64,000 nucleotides of DNA. It comes from Psettodes erumei. Taxonomy: Eukaryota; Chordata; Actinopteri; Pleuronectiformes; Psettodidae. Both the position numbers and the translations under genes were made by a program. How positions within the stretch are numbered: position 1 is the first letter of the stretch; every line of letters starts with the position of its first letter. Positions 46,207 to 58,500 of this stretch are shown piece by piece. Under the pieces are notes generated by a model. The model was not told where the DNA came from. It ran no database searches and worked only from the letters and a program-made list of their open reading frames with translations. The DNA lies in NCBI GenBank assembly GCA_016785225.1, contig JAFBJZ010000351.1, forward strand, positions 589,501 through 653,500, read 5' to 3'.

Positions 46207-47700
46207 TTCTGAATGAACACACACTCAACACAACACAGAGCCGGTCTTAATGAGGAGGGGTACAATGCTTGAACAAACACAAACGCAGCTGAGTGACGCT
46301 CGTCAAACACAACACCGTTGTGAGTATATTTGCCAAAGCTAAATGTGTCTGCTTTCAGTTGCAGCCCGGATAAAAATGCCGTGTTGGACCAGTGGTTCTG
46401 TCTGAACACTCACAAGTGGAGATATATACTGCACATAACCAACCAATTATACACACGCATACAATCGAGAAACTTGTATATAGTTATTGCCTGTTGTTGC
46501 TTTTTTTTTAAAATATATATATATATTGATATATTCTATTATTCTATTTCCTCACCTGCCTGAAATAATTTGTTTACGTGCCTTCGCTCGGCTTTTCATC
46601 CTTGTTCTGTAGCCGTACGTCTATTTCTGTCGATATTCCTGAAAATTGTGCCTGGGAGCTGTGGTTGTGAAAAAAAACTGACAGCAACATAAAAACCCAG
46701 AGTTTTCTTCATTTTCCTGAAATTTTCCTTAGGTGGGTGTGTGGCGACTGTTGTCACGCATCAGTTTCACATATATTTGTTTGTAAGGAACAAGGGATAT
46801 CTCTTGTAAGATATTACATAATGATGGACATGGTTTCTCATGTATTTCCCCTTGATCGTGAAGCAAAATCCTGCACACGCTGAAATTTACATACTGTTTT
46901 TATCGAAGAAGATCTGGTGTCATACTGATGCCAGTCTGAGACAGCTCCTTCCAAACAAAACAAAGAAAGATTTCACATTAATATGGAGCATGAAGACCTG
47001 TGGTGCGGCCGAAGGGACTACAACAGGATCATCTTGACGTTACCTGATAATGTACAGCTTTATAAAAGCACGCACGGCTGTGTTGACATCGCCGTTCCAT
47101 GTATATTGCCACATCTCATAAATATTACAGCGTGCTTCATCGGAGTGCAGCGGAGCGGCATCGGAGGGCGTGTGCTCACGTTGCGGTAGTAAACACAAAT
47201 TAAAAAGGTGCTATCTTTAGCATTTTGTGTGTCAGCATCGCACGGGGGATGTTTCCCGCCCCCTTCGTGTGCGTTTCACCTGAACAGCCAGAACGAGAGG
47301 CGGGCAGCCGGCGGAATCAGCTGAAGTAAAGGCAAAGCGGTGCGGTTAAGGTATGGGAGTTAAGTTGAGCAGAAGTAAGTTTGAGCGACGAAGCGACACG
47401 GAACCCGACGATCTTCCATCAAATAAATAAATCAACCCTTTTCTTCCCTGCCGCAGTTACCTGCCTTGCAAATGAAGATTTAACATACGATCGGGCTTCT
47501 AAAACGCGGCACCATGTTGTAAATCAGGAATGTTAAAGACACTGAAGTCCAACGTCCACACACGGCTTCTACAAAAGAGTCGGACTCTGTAGAAGCCGAG
47601 CTCTTCGTTTGAAACTCTGAATGTCACGCCTGGTGCAGGAAGAGCGAGCGCATCGCAATCTGCCACTTAGCGGCAATCTGTCTGCAAACGCCCCCGCCTC
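46207..47700. other. no gene seen; (AT)n at 46511-46527
   Basis: T run then (AT)n near 46501-46530. The remainder is unique. The 68-codon frame at 46983-47189 and neighbours match nothing known. Confidence 0.45.
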
Positions 47701-47895
47701 ACCCCGTCTTCCTCTCCGTTTTTCTGTTGTCGTTTTTTTTTTTTTTTTTCTTCTTATCCCCCCCCCTTATCGCGCTCTACATCTCTCATCTCTCTTTCAC
47801 CATCTCCCGGCTTCCTCTCACGTTTCCCTCGCCTCTCATTTTCTCTGTCTCACCTTTATCCTCCTATGCCCCCCCCCCCCACAAAACACACACAA
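47701..47895. repeat. pyrimidine-rich tract with T, C and CA runs
   Basis: About 190 bp of nearly pure C/T on the plus strand with a T run at about 47732-47749, two C runs and a short CACA end. It explains the 84- and 111-codon frames there. Confidence 0.75.
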
Positions 47896-48689
47896 ACACA
47901 ATTCACCCGGCAGTGTGTCAGTCTCATCTCATTTGCTCCCCTCTCAGGCTTTCTGACACACAGCATCCGCAGAGAAGCTGAGGGGAGGCGAGCTGGGGAG
48001 AGCTGATGAAAGTCACACCTCTCCTTTCTTAGCAGTCAGCTAACATCTGGGCTCATGAATCACTGAATTATTACAGTGTGTGGAACTGTATGTGCCCCCC
48101 CCACCCCACCCCACCCTTGAGTACATATCTATGAGCACTGATGCATGTGTTTCTGTCTGTTTCCGTCTCACCTTCTTATTAATCATTTGGAAATACGGCG
48201 TGATGCGAGCCGTTCTGAGAGCGGCTTCCGTCCTTGTGTGATGAAACCCGTTCGCAGCCGAATGAGTCAAGCAACAAGCCCTCGCAGTGATGAATGAGAA
48301 TATCTGATTCACTGGAGGAAAATATGGCACACTTTCAGGTCTTTTTTCACAAAACTGCACTGATTGATTTTTTTTTTTTTTTTTTTAAAGCCACGTGATT
48401 GCGGTGGAACTTCACAAAAGGTTAAAAGGCTCGGCTAAAACTTCGCTCTGCGTTACGCTAGCTGCGTTAGCTGCAGATCATCCTGTTCAGTCATGAAACG
48501 AGGCATGTCATTCGTATGGCAAAGTAAATGGGAAAAAAACGTAAGCACACTCACTGCGGGGGAATGTAATATAACCAAATTACTACGGTCGCAAGCCGTA
48601 AAACTGAAACAACGACCTAAAAGAGGCTTAAACATGCACCGCTGAGGTAGTAGTGCCCCCTTCACTTTTCACACGCCTTCCTTTAATTT
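47896..48689. other. no gene seen; possible conserved part at 48140-48330
   Basis: C-rich run near 48095-48116 and T run at 48367-48386. The part between is unique, with CTTATTAATCATTTGG, and could be a conserved element. A let-7-like word at 48643-48653 is discussed among rejected items. Confidence 0.4.
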
Positions 48690-49600
48690 TGAGCGGACGA
48701 AACCGACCTTTTTTGCACATCTACACTCAATAACCTGTTGTGCTGAAGCGGTGCTTCGAGTTCGGCAGTTTATCTCATTCGTCCCCGGCGGACGCTCTCC
48801 AGCTCCTTGGTGCCGGGTGGGAAGCATCTGTGAGCTGCCACGTTCGGGACTCTCTGCGAATGTTCGATGGGTTTAAGTCTGGGTCGCTCAAGGACGGTCC
48901 CCGGAGTTCACCAGACATAGTGTTTGGAGTTCTGTCAAAAAGGTTCAATTTTGTGTCTTATCAGACCAGAGGATCTATTCCCTGATGCCCTCGGAGTCTT
49001 TTAAATGATGTTTGGCAAACTCCAAGTGAACTGCCATATGCCTTTTACTGTCTAACCGCTCTACCATAAAGGCCTGATTGATGTAGTACCTCTGAGATCA
49101 TTTTCTTTCCAGCAGGTTCTCCCACCTCCGCAGAGGACTTCCTCAGACTTCTGCTCGGTTAGAGTGACCGTTGGGATGTGGTTTTAAACCCTTGTCCTCC
49201 TCCATGCATCGCCACAATTATATCGCCGGGGTCTACGGAGACTTCCTTGAACTTTGTGGCTTGGTTTCTGTCGTGACGCGCAGTGTGAGCTGGTGTGTGC
49301 CTTTCTAAACGACGTCCAAATCAATTCATTTGGCCACAGGTGGACTCCAGTCAAGTGGCAGACACATCTCGAGGATAATTAAAGCAAACGAGATGCACCT
49401 GATCAAAGCAAAGGGTCTGAATACTGATTTCAGCTTTGGACTTTTAATAAATTTGCAAAATTTTGGGTTATTACGGGTTATCAAGTATAAACTAATGGCA
49501 AAAATGGCAATGTTATCCGTTCAAAATTTAATTTATAACACCATTAACTGTGCAAAACACTTTGAAGTCACTGTAAGTCTTTGGATTTCGACACAAAAAG
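48690..49600 (-). mobile_element. degenerate Tc1-type DNA transposon, internally deleted
   Basis: Read on the minus strand this is a decayed Tc1/mariner element of the type common in salmonids and other fishes. The transposase would begin near 49257, where the expected ATG reads ACA. Recognisable pieces are VTLTE near 49160, LEFAKHHLKDSEGIRE from 49025, a stop codon, ILWSD at 48974-48960 (a catalytic Asp of the DDE domain), and VLERP...KPIEH near 48900-48870. Most of the helix-turn-helix region and roughly 100 residues between ILWSD and VLE are missing. The PDLNP catalytic Asp is lost in a small deletion. The non-coding end carries GGGTCTGAATACTGATTTC (49415-49433) and AATAAATTTGCAAAATTTTG, typical of the family. 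Outer ends are approximate and no intact terminal repeats are seen. Confidence 0.85.
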
Positions 49601-49689
49601 CCACCTCTCACACACATAAATTACACTGAGTAATTTTATCCACTGCTTAAGTAACAAAACGGACTTATACAGCGTTAAGTATTAGTTTG

Positions 49690-49792
49690 TGTTCAGGAGC
49701 TTAGACTGTAATGGACTATTTTCAGACCATTATGTCAGCGCCTCTTTACTTCCAGTGAAGGATCTGAACACCTCTTCCACCACTGAAAGAAG
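49690..49792 (+). repeat. fragment of a dispersed teleost repeat
   Basis: AAGGATCTGAACACCTCTTC followed by CACCACTG closely resembles, from memory, the tail of a frequent percomorph repeat that ends GGATCTGAATACTTCTTCC plus ACCACTG. Only the tail is clear. Confidence 0.45.
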
Positions 49793-50570
49793 GTTTCCTT
49801 GTCGCCATTCATTGTAAATCAAGGCATTTACCTGAAAAAGGTGAGTGATCCTTTCATACACACACACACGTATTGATTTTTCCTGTAGCAAAATCAATGT
49901 ACCAACAAAAAATGTCCAACAGTCTGCACTCTATTGCTATAAAGCTATAAACTCGTAATACGCTACCGCCCGCAGCAATTTTCATTAACGACGCCTGAAA
50001 GCCAAAGAAATCTAACCCTATTCAAATGACTTCTGAAGCATGACTGTCGTCCTTGAATACTAATGGCCTTTTTTTTTTTTCCAGGGCGTGCAAACCGGGG
50101 GGAGGCTGGAATCGGTAAGTTGCTCACTCCTCCGAGGATCTCCTCGGGGCGCAATATGTCTCGGTCCTGTCAGCCCGTGACCTTTGTGTATCCCTCCCTG
50201 ATTTCTGAGTTTGTCGAGCTGCGCTGTGTGTCACACTCTGCTGAAAAGGGGCAATATTCTCCATGCTAAGGAGACGCTGGTGGCAGCGCCAATCACACTT
50301 GGGGGGGAGGGGGTTGGGTCGGTGGTGTATTTTTATGGTGCATGAAGGACCGGGAGGCATGATTGAGAGCGAGCACGTCCTTGTATGTTCACCAAACGCC
50401 GTCACGCTTATTTTTTTTTTATTTATTTTTTTTTTTTCCCAGCGTGCTCTGCCCAACTAACCCCGAGCGTTTGATGAACAGCGGGGGCAAAGCTTTGCAA
50501 AGACGCATGTTAACCTCTGCCATTGGTGAAACTCCACGTCAGGCTCCGTAACGGCGTGGCTGTGACCGGT
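49793..50570. other. no gene seen
   Basis: A short CA array at 49858-49869, a T run near 50070-50080, and T-rich sequence near 50410-50438. A 110-codon minus-strand frame crosses the T-rich part and is featureless. Confidence 0.5.
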
Positions 50571-50592
50571 TTATTAAGGCGCATTAATCTCT
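50571..50592. repeat. short (CT)n microsatellite
   Basis: CT units from about 50578, next to AATCTCT. Confidence 0.8.
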
Positions 50593-51503
50593 CTCTCTCT
50601 CTGGCACTTTCACTGCGGAGGTCAAATATCACGATCCTGACCATGGTCGTCCGGCTTCATCAATCACAATCTGACGAGACAGAAGTAATGTCACGTGGAG
50701 CTCGCCGGTCGATCTACATATCAATCACTGCGCGTACAAGGCTGAAGTGACCCCTGACGGCTGATGTCATTGATCACACTCAGCGGCAGCGTAACGCGCG
50801 GCGGGATTCGGTTGAATGTGGATTAACAAACTGGAACCGCCGAGCGTGGCGCGGACATATACACTTTTGCAAGCTGCTGCGAAAACTGTCACACGCACAT
50901 AAAGACAAAAGGATGAATTCTGCCGCAGACCCAAAAACAATGATCACGGCCTCAGACTTGTCAAGACACAGAGAAGTTGCGTGTACTTTTCCAGCAGGCT
51001 TTCTCTATGAAATCAATAGTTTCACGGCCATTGGAGTGTAACTTCTCCCTGCTCTCTGTTCTTTCTTCTTTGTGGGATTGAGATCGCTATTGTATGAAAC
51101 GGCGCACTCTCCTGTGACTCTGCCTGACATTCATAGTGTTTTTTTTCCCTCTACTTCTCCTTTTGTATTCTTTTTTTTTTCTTTCTTTCTTTCTCAGGAA
51201 GCTGTTTTGTTCTTTTCCCATCTGGCTTCATTTCATCATTCGTTTAGCCAGGACTGGCGCGCATCCACTGAAGCAGAGGCATGTCACACATTTGCAGACC
51301 CGGCGCCCAGAGGATGATATGATAGAAATGATCGGTTGCAGCATTTCCACACATCTGGCAGTCCTTCACTCTCTCCCCGTCGTGTCCTCGGGCATATATA
51401 AGAGCGGCATAATGCAGAGTACTTCTATGCAGGAGCCCATTCCCCAGCGTTGTTGGTATCTGCATCGGCACATTACAAAACACTGACGTGCGCGCGCCAG
51501 CAC
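50593..51503. other. no gene seen
   Basis: CpG-containing unique sequence to 50860, then AT-rich, with T/CTTT low complexity near 51170-51195. A TATATAAG word at 51395-51402 is noted under rejected items. A 116-codon frame (51136-51486) is low-complexity at its start. Confidence 0.45.
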
Positions 51504-51521
51504 GCACACACACACACACAC
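51504..51521. repeat. (CA)9 microsatellite
   Basis: Short CA array preceded by alternating GCGCGC, so the whole is alternating purine/pyrimidine. Confidence 0.88.
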
Positions 51522-52079
51522 ATATGCCTTGGGAGATAACCACATTCGCACGCGTGCAGCATGCATGAGCACATTCTGTAGGAGACGTCTGCATAAACAG
51601 CACGTATCCGCCATGCACACAAACGTCACGCCTGTAAATGCAAGGTATTACTCCCGGTGTGTGATATCAGCTTACGCCCTGTGGCTGAGAGACAAGTGTG
51701 GTTTGAAACAACAACAAAAAAAAAACAATATTTGTATGGATAGTTATCTCTCTGAGGTCTTCTGGGTTTATGAAGTTGTAAACCCTGGACTTCATTGAGC
51801 GAGGACGGTATGGAAGTCAAGATAAGGGGAAGAGGCTCGCCTGGAGTTTAAGTGTCTTGCTGTTTATTCAAAGCACAAAAGGGCAGAACCAAGAAAAGGA
51901 AGAGATTGTATCCTACTCCACTGAGTACACTTCAGAGGATGCTACGTGCTGCTGCGTTTCAATTTGATGATTTATACTTCAGGCCTGTAATGTTTTATGG
52001 ACATATTGTAATGTCATCAACCTTTAAACTGGACATGTTGTTATTAGTGAAAAAAAAAACAATAATGTAATTACTGCAG
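51522..52079. other. no gene seen
   Basis: Unique sequence with an A run near 51715-51724 and another near 52050-52060. Nothing is recognised. Confidence 0.5.
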
Positions 52080-52260
52080 CTAGAGATGCACTCCCTTCTC
52101 TGCTCTCAAGAAATCTATGTTGGTGCCGTCTGGCATGAGTAATATATTCATGTTCATGTCGCCTGGTCAGTTGGCAGCAAGGTGAAACAAATTCTCATCT
52201 CTGACGCTGGCATCTGTCACGCTGCAGCATTCACAGGAAAGATGCTGTTTCTCTACTTAA
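52080..52260. promoter_or_regulatory. candidate conserved non-coding element
   Basis: Even-composition, repeat-free block: GGCATGAGTAATATATTCATG, GGTGAAACAAATTCTC, and TGGCATCTGTCACGCTGCAG. It has no open frame and almost no CpG, in contrast to its neighbours. Confidence 0.42.
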
Positions 52261-53459
52261 ATGAAATCTGAACGCCAGAGACTCCACACAAAAATCTTTT
52301 TTTTTTTTTTTTTAAATGTAAAACAGATGATGATTTTTTAAAAAGGACTGATGGAAGCTTGAGCGTAAGTTGTTTCTTTTCCTCTATTTTAGCAATTAAA
52401 TCACTTTTGCATAGCCTTGAACCTCTCTGAGAGCCTTTGAGTATCACAACACTTTACAAAATTGATTGTGAATGGTTGAGCAAAGTTACACCAACTGAGC
52501 AGAGATTGCCTTCAACTTAAAAACAAAAGGAGGAAGAAAAAAAAAAAAAGAAAACCAAACCAAAATCAGCAGGCGGAAACCACTTCAGTCCAAGTGAACA
52601 AGTTTTTAATTTACCAAGTCTGGCTTGCAGTCTGTCTTTCCAGCGGAGTTTCGATCGAAGGTTAATGAGGACAATATTCCTCCGCATCCGATTTCTTTTT
52701 CCCTGAGCTGCGGCGGAGCGTGCGTTTGAAGGTGCAGAGCGATAATGGGATAAACGCTTTCATCAGTGGGGAGGATGATGTACTGACAAGCAGCACTTCC
52801 AACAGGAAGTCCTGCAGCTGCTCTCTGTGACCGCCCCCCCCACATTCATCTGCTTGTTCCAACTGAAAAAGACGAGCCAGCTGTATCACATCTGCGTGTC
52901 TGCTACTGGAAATTTGCAGCTACCCCTTCACTTCATTTTCTAAATCTTGTTGAGTCACCCCAAATTACACAAATACTGTGGACAGGATATTCTAACTTCA
53001 TTTATGGCACATGCAGCCAGTGAAACAACTTTTCTTGTAAAAAAAAAAAAAAAAAATTGGAACATGGTATCTAGCTCTCATACATCCAAAGCAGACTGGA
53101 CTAATGAGGAAGGGGAAAAGACTGAACCTTGTGTATATATAAAAAAAAATACAAATAAAAGCCTCACAGAAAAAGCTGGGCAGCGCAGTACTGGAAATAG
53201 TTGGATTGACAAGTAATGATTTGGAGGTGTGTGAAATCACAATACTGCTGCTCTGCTTTACACCAAACATGGAGAGAGACAAAAGGGTGGCAGTGATTGC
53301 CACTTGAGCTGTGCTCTTCCTGATGGCAACGCTAGTCCAGTAGATTGCTGTGGTGCGTCCTCTGCATTTTAATGTCCTGTGTTTCTAACTGCAACTTTAT
53401 CTGAAATGTATTAAGCGCCATTTACCATGGGGAGCTGCTCTAAGGTCACTTCTGTTTAC
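52261..53459. other. no gene seen; A/T homopolymers
   Basis: T run at 52297-52313, A runs near 52537-52551, 53040-53057 and 53141-53148, C run near 52833. Frames of 64-101 codons overlap the runs. Confidence 0.5.
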
Positions 53460-53690
53460 TATTATAAAATCTCAGATTGTATGAATTTGCAGCTAATAAC
53501 CTACATGTTTTCCGAATGAAGGCAGCGTGTGCTGACAGAAAAAAAGTCTTGTTAACATTTCTGGAGCTGTCTTAATAATTATGCGGCGAGAACACTTTAT
53601 TGTCTGGTTTCTTGTATGACATTTGCTCGAGATTTGTTGAAAATGAAAACATCAAACAGCGCTGCTTGGTCTCAAAGTCGACATTTAACG
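53460..53690. promoter_or_regulatory. candidate conserved non-coding element
   Basis: GCAGCTAATAACC, CTGTCTTAATAATTATGCGG and ACACTTTATTGTC are in repeat-free AT-rich sequence. There is no open frame. Confidence 0.35.
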
Positions 53691-54839
53691 TCAGCTGGGT
53701 TCTCTGGGTAAATGCTTCGCAGGCGGAAAAACCTCCCGCTTTTGCTCGGCTTGGCTAACTTCTTGTCGAACAGAAACATTCTTAATTATTTTTACACAGT
53801 CTGAAATACTGTTAACATTATCCTAGTAAAGGCTGTTAAATATCACCACGTGTTGCTGGGGTTGGTTTACATTAATGGAACATTTTATCGGGCTCTAAAT
53901 GACCATTAACAGCAGCCGTTACAACTTTTACTAGCCTGTGAATTGCTAATGCTGATCACTTCTGCTAATTGCTCGGACGAATCCCCTAGGCTAATCGTTA
54001 ACACTTATTAGTGCACAAACCGCTAATGCTAATGATAATGCTTTCAGCACATACACACATCCCAAGCACTAACAGTACTCTTACTTTTCTAAACCAGTTG
54101 GGCCTGGACCCGACTCAAATCTTCAGTCCGCACACGCAAAATGTGCCTGGACTCAGTCTGATTTTGTTAAACTCGCGTCAAGTTGTGGACCCCGACAACG
54201 TCACACATGTCCCACATGTTTGTTCCACATGTTTCACCTCCTCCCATGAACTAATGAGCCAGGAGGAGGAGTTCAACACTGTGCCGCGGTACAGAGCGGG
54301 CTGCTTTCAAGGGCAGCTGTGATCTGATAATAGCTGTGGCCCATTTAAAATGGCTGCCTCCTCCAAAGTCCGACATTCAAAACGACTACATCATAACAGG
54401 TCGCCAAGGCAGCGCCGTTCCGTGGGGACCAAATGGAGTTGATAAATACAGGCTTATTTTTTGCTGGCCACTGCTGGTGTTTTCAATCTCTCGAAAAACC
54501 CACCGACCGTTGGGTCTTGCTTTTCTATTCGATTCCTTGCAGAAGTGTCTTTTAATGTGGGCACTTTCCTCCCGCATGTGCCACTTTGTGCGTGTACAAG
54601 CACCTTTGTGTTGCATACTTTTTAACGCAGAATAAAGATTACTTGATTAGGTGCTCGGTAAAAGTTGTTGGAGTTGCTGTGTCGCTGTGTTAAGGAGTGG
54701 TTGCCATTATCAGTAGTTAAAAAGGATCGGTTTGTGATATTTTTGAGAAAAGCCTCAGCTTTACTTATACTTTCAGTAAGAACCCGTCCGTCCCACCATG
54801 TATAATATAATAATTAGAGTAAATGCTCCTTCTCGAAAA
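53691..54839. other. no gene seen; GCTAAT-rich patch and CACATGT triplet
   Basis: From 53930 to 54040 GCTAAT recurs five times, possibly an old dispersed repeat. Three CACATGT E-boxes lie at 54204-54210, 54213-54219 and 54226-54232. The 103-codon (54011-54322) and 99-codon (54336-54635) frames have no recognisable domain. Confidence 0.4.
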
Positions 54840-55060
54840 TGATTCTGCAAATTCTCTGAAATCACCCAGCCTCCAGGAACCAAAATAGTAATTTGGTTAC
54901 GCGTGCGTTTCTCTCCACTCATAAATACTGATATAAGTATCCTTGTCGTAATGAAGAATATTACAGGACTGGATTACGAAGTGATTTGTTGAACACAGCA
55001 CTGCAGCAAAAATAAATCACCACTCCTCACTCATTAACACTGACGGATCATTGTTGCAGC
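54840..55060. promoter_or_regulatory. candidate conserved non-coding element
   Basis: AAATAGTAATTTGGTTACGC, CGTAATGAAGAATATTACAGG and GGATTACGAAGTG, then AAAATAAATCACC and CTCATTAACACTGACGG. Repeat-free, AT-rich and without an open frame. Confidence 0.4.
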
Positions 55061-57399
55061 GGCGTACAAACGTGTCCCTCGGTGCCATGGGATGAAAGAT
55101 GAGCCTTTGGCTTTGAACTTGAACTGTACTTGCCCTTTTTTTCCTGCTCGCTCAGATCCTCATTTGAGAATACTGCGAAACTGTGGAAAAGCTTTTATCG
55201 AATTTAATTTGATGGATCTGAAGTGTGTCTGAGCAGGTGTGAGGGTGCGTGTGACCTTGTTTACGTCGGTCGTACATCAGCTCAATCAGCCGCACCGTGA
55301 GGTAAAGATTATCGATTGGTGAAATCATTCCCCGCGTGCAGGTGAAGTACATGGACATGACTCTTACCTCGCCCTCACTGTGCTGATATACTGGATGAGG
55401 AGACAATTTGAGTCCAAGGGGATTCTTGTTCAAAGGAGTCATGTTGTTTTAAGAACTGGACTGGCGAGGAGCAAACTTTTTCAATAGCAGACGTGTTGTT
55501 TTCGTCTCCACATCTGGTCTGTAAACGCTCAACCGTGTCCATAAGTTACTTAACTTTTTCTGTCTGCAGTTTGGGGCTGGGCGGGAAATGTAAATTAGAT
55601 TTATCAGAACTTTTTCCACTGAAAACAGCTGGTTGATAAGAACAGTAAAAAAAAAACAGAACAAAACTGAGAGACACTAAAATGCTCCACATAGCAGAGA
55701 GCTACAGACTGTGTTTATAATTCTCTGTAGGTTCCTCACACATGACACATTTTAGCCTTTGTTTATATGAAATATTGATTAGTGTGGCTGTAAAACCTTC
55801 TGGTGCACAGTGTCGCATCCCCATGCAGCAGAAAGGCCATTTAGAATACATCTTGCCTTTGTGTAAACAGCAACAACAATCATGGCCCAGCACACAAAGA
55901 GCCATGAAGCAGACAGGATGTACCAGCCGTGCAGTTTGTTTTGTGTATGAATTCACTCTTCTTATGTCAGATTTGTCCTTATTAGAATCACTGGTATCTT
56001 CTTTTGATCTCCTAACATGAAAACATAACATAACTGGTTTGAATGTATAAGCTGTGTTGTTGTGCGAATGTCAACCCCTTCATGTTTTTGCTAAGGTTAC
56101 AGCTAATCTGTGAGTCCAGCGACAAACACCAGTGACCTTCCCTGCTCGCATGAAATGAATGCCAAGGTGCATTAATCATTCCAACGTGTAGACAAATGTC
56201 AATTGCAAGATGCAGGGTGATCAGAGGAAGACGGGGGTGTTCTTTGAGAAGATAGCGCTCTCTGAAGAAAATCATCTGACGACGGCAACGTTCCTTGAGC
56301 GGTCCGGCTCCCTATCAGCTTCACCAGGTGATCTCAGCTTCTTTAATCTATCTAATGGAGTCGGTGAGGCTTTTCTTTTCATCAGATATTCTGTGTTTCA
56401 TCCTCAAACACTCTTGCCTACCCCACCAAAAAAAAAAAAAAGAAGCCCTCACACTGACGCAGCCAGCAGGTAGGTGAATGGGTGGATGGTTATGGAGACT
56501 GTCAGCTCACAGACTACATCTCTGTAAAAAACATAAAGAAAGGAGGATTTCTATCAAAAGCTGTCTCGAAACTTGACCGCTGTTTTTACTGGTCAGTTAA
56601 TAAATCATAAACCGTATCCTCTCTCACCGTACATAGACCCTCCGGAAGGGACATGGCGCTAAATATTATATGGAAAAGAAAAAAAAGGCCATATTTTGCA
56701 TTCTCTCGGAAGAAATCTTATAAAATAGGAATATTTTTACAATCATACACAAATATTGAGGAGAATTTCCTCTAGAAACCAAATCCAGAGGTCTAAAGTA
56801 CCTTAAGGAAGTCATAGCAGTACTATCTAACATGATGTGAGACACTAATCATCCTTGACTACCATAGTAAAACCAATGTCCATCCCAGCCTTCACGAACA
56901 CTGGACCTCAGTGAACCTGGCATCAAAAACGATGTCACACCTTGTTAAGATTATGTCACAGAAAAGCTTCAAAAAGCTGTTTTCGGAAAAGTGGAATTTG
57001 TTCTGCTCCCGGCTGTCCAAAGAACGATCTTCCACCCGAAGAGAAATTAGCACTAATTTATTCTGACAGAGTAATATCGAGAAAGAATTGTCCAAACTGG
57101 TTCGTAATGCGTCACAGCTGCAGGACAGGAAACCTCCTCTGAAGTTGTTCACCGCCTGCCTTTAAACTTTGTGTGAATTACCATCTTAGCATGTAATTGT
57201 TTAACCAAGATGGATGTCTAAATTTACCTGGCGGTGGCAGGAAACAGTCTCCCAAAGTACAGCCTTTCTCGCCGGTCCATGTCAGACCCCCTCCCCAAAA
57301 AAAAAAAAAAAAAAAATAGCAGGAAAAACAAAGCTTTAGCGCAGCATCTGGCTACAGAGACAGTTTGGCAGTTCGTCTGCGAGGTGGTAAGTGGCGACT
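55061..57399. other. no gene seen; unique sequence
   Basis: Two sub-blocks could be conserved: 55140-55420 (TTATCGAATTTAATTTGATGG, then AAAGATTATCGATTGG) and 56145-56240 (GGTGCATTAATCATTCC). A runs lie near 55648, 56428-56442 and 57298-57316. Frames of 60-109 codons on both strands have no domain. Confidence 0.4.
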
Positions 57400-57560
57400 T
57401 TAATGAAGATGCATGGTGCCCGTTGCAGATTTATCTCCTATCGTATGGCCCAGCAGATGCTAATGTAGTGTACAACCTCCACGGCAGAGGCCCCTCATTT
57501 CTACACACGGCTGCACCCTCATCAAGCCTAATACGCTGTAGATCCAGGCAGCAGGTCTGT
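57400..57560. promoter_or_regulatory. weak candidate conserved element
   Basis: GCAGATGCTAATGTAGTG and CTAATACGCTGTAG occur in repeat-free sequence of even composition. A 109-codon frame crosses it but begins in an A run and shows no domain. Confidence 0.3.
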
Positions 57561-58359
57561 TAGTACCCCTCCAAGTCTGCACTGATAGCTCACCGCAGAA
57601 ACCCAGGAGGAGACTGTGTGTGCGGCGGCAGATGATGTTTTCTGCTATAAATATTACAGATCCTTCAACCACTTAATTAATCTGGGCGTTTTTGTCAGAC
57701 GTCAGTTTCATTCCAGACAGACATGTCTTCAGCAAGGACACCGTAGCAGGAATATACGAATTCATCGATCAAGGCTGATACTGCATTTATGCCGCACATC
57801 ATTGAGAAATACACATTGGAAGCCAGAGGTGAACCGTGGGCTGATTCATATACCTACGTCTTTCTTTTGTCATAGTTACATGAAAAGTTCTGTTGTGATT
57901 ATCTGATTCCTTATTTGTGCAAAGAGTTATGTAACAATAATACTTCAAGTGCACCGGTGGTGAAAGAAAACTGGAGATTGAATAAAAACTGCATTATAAA
58001 GAAAGTGGCATATACTCACTCCGGCATTTGTGACAGTGACACATTCTAAACAAGTGCACATGAACACACAAAACAGAACCGACACAAAGAAAATGAGTGA
58101 TACGAAATAAATCTCATATGGAGCTTTATGTGAAGCAGTAAATGACAGTTTAAAGTGATTACAGGGAAAATGGATTGCCGGCGGTCTGAACATTGGGATG
58201 CACCATAATGGATTTGCTGGCTGTGTTGATTTCTGCTCTGTTGTTGGTAATGAGGGAGGGTAAATAGCATTTCCTCCTTGCATTCATTTCTGTATCATCT
58301 TTTTGTGCTGACGCTAACGCAAACGGCCGTTGTAGCTTCTACCACTGTAGCTCCCGGCA
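57561..58359. other. no gene seen
   Basis: AT-rich unique sequence. The 96-codon plus-strand frame (57616-57906) and 112-codon minus-strand frame (57945-58283) match no family. Confidence 0.45.
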
Positions 58360-58369
58360 CCAAGTAACG

Positions 58370-58500
58370 ACATACAGTATATTCCCCAAGTACTGAGCTT
58401 GAGTGCAATACTGAGGTATTTGCATGTTCACTGAAGTATTTCAAATTGATGTGACTTTAAGCTTTAAGTACAAGGTCTGAATACTTTTTTTTTCTCAACT
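58370..58500 (+). repeat. diverged dispersed teleost repeat
   Basis: Phrases such as CAATACTGAGGTATTTGC, TTCACTGAAGTATTTC and TGACTTTAAGCTTTAAGTAC track a repeat I recall from percomorph genomes in which stretches read TGAGGTACTTGTACTTTAC and TTGAGTATTTCC. GGTCTGAATACTTTT follows, as that family's end does. Strongly diverged. Confidence 0.42.

Noticed and set aside
48643..48653. TGAGGTAGTAG, the let-7 seed region
   Set aside because: The match stops after 11 bases and no complementary arm for a precursor hairpin lies within 100 bp on either side.
49330..49629. 99-codon plus-strand frame
   Set aside because: It lies on the antisense strand of the Tc1 remnant end and is a chance frame.
51395..51402. 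TATATAAG with GC-rich flank, as a possible core promoter
   Set aside because: No initiator, downstream exon or conserved frame follows, and TATA words are common in AT-rich DNA.
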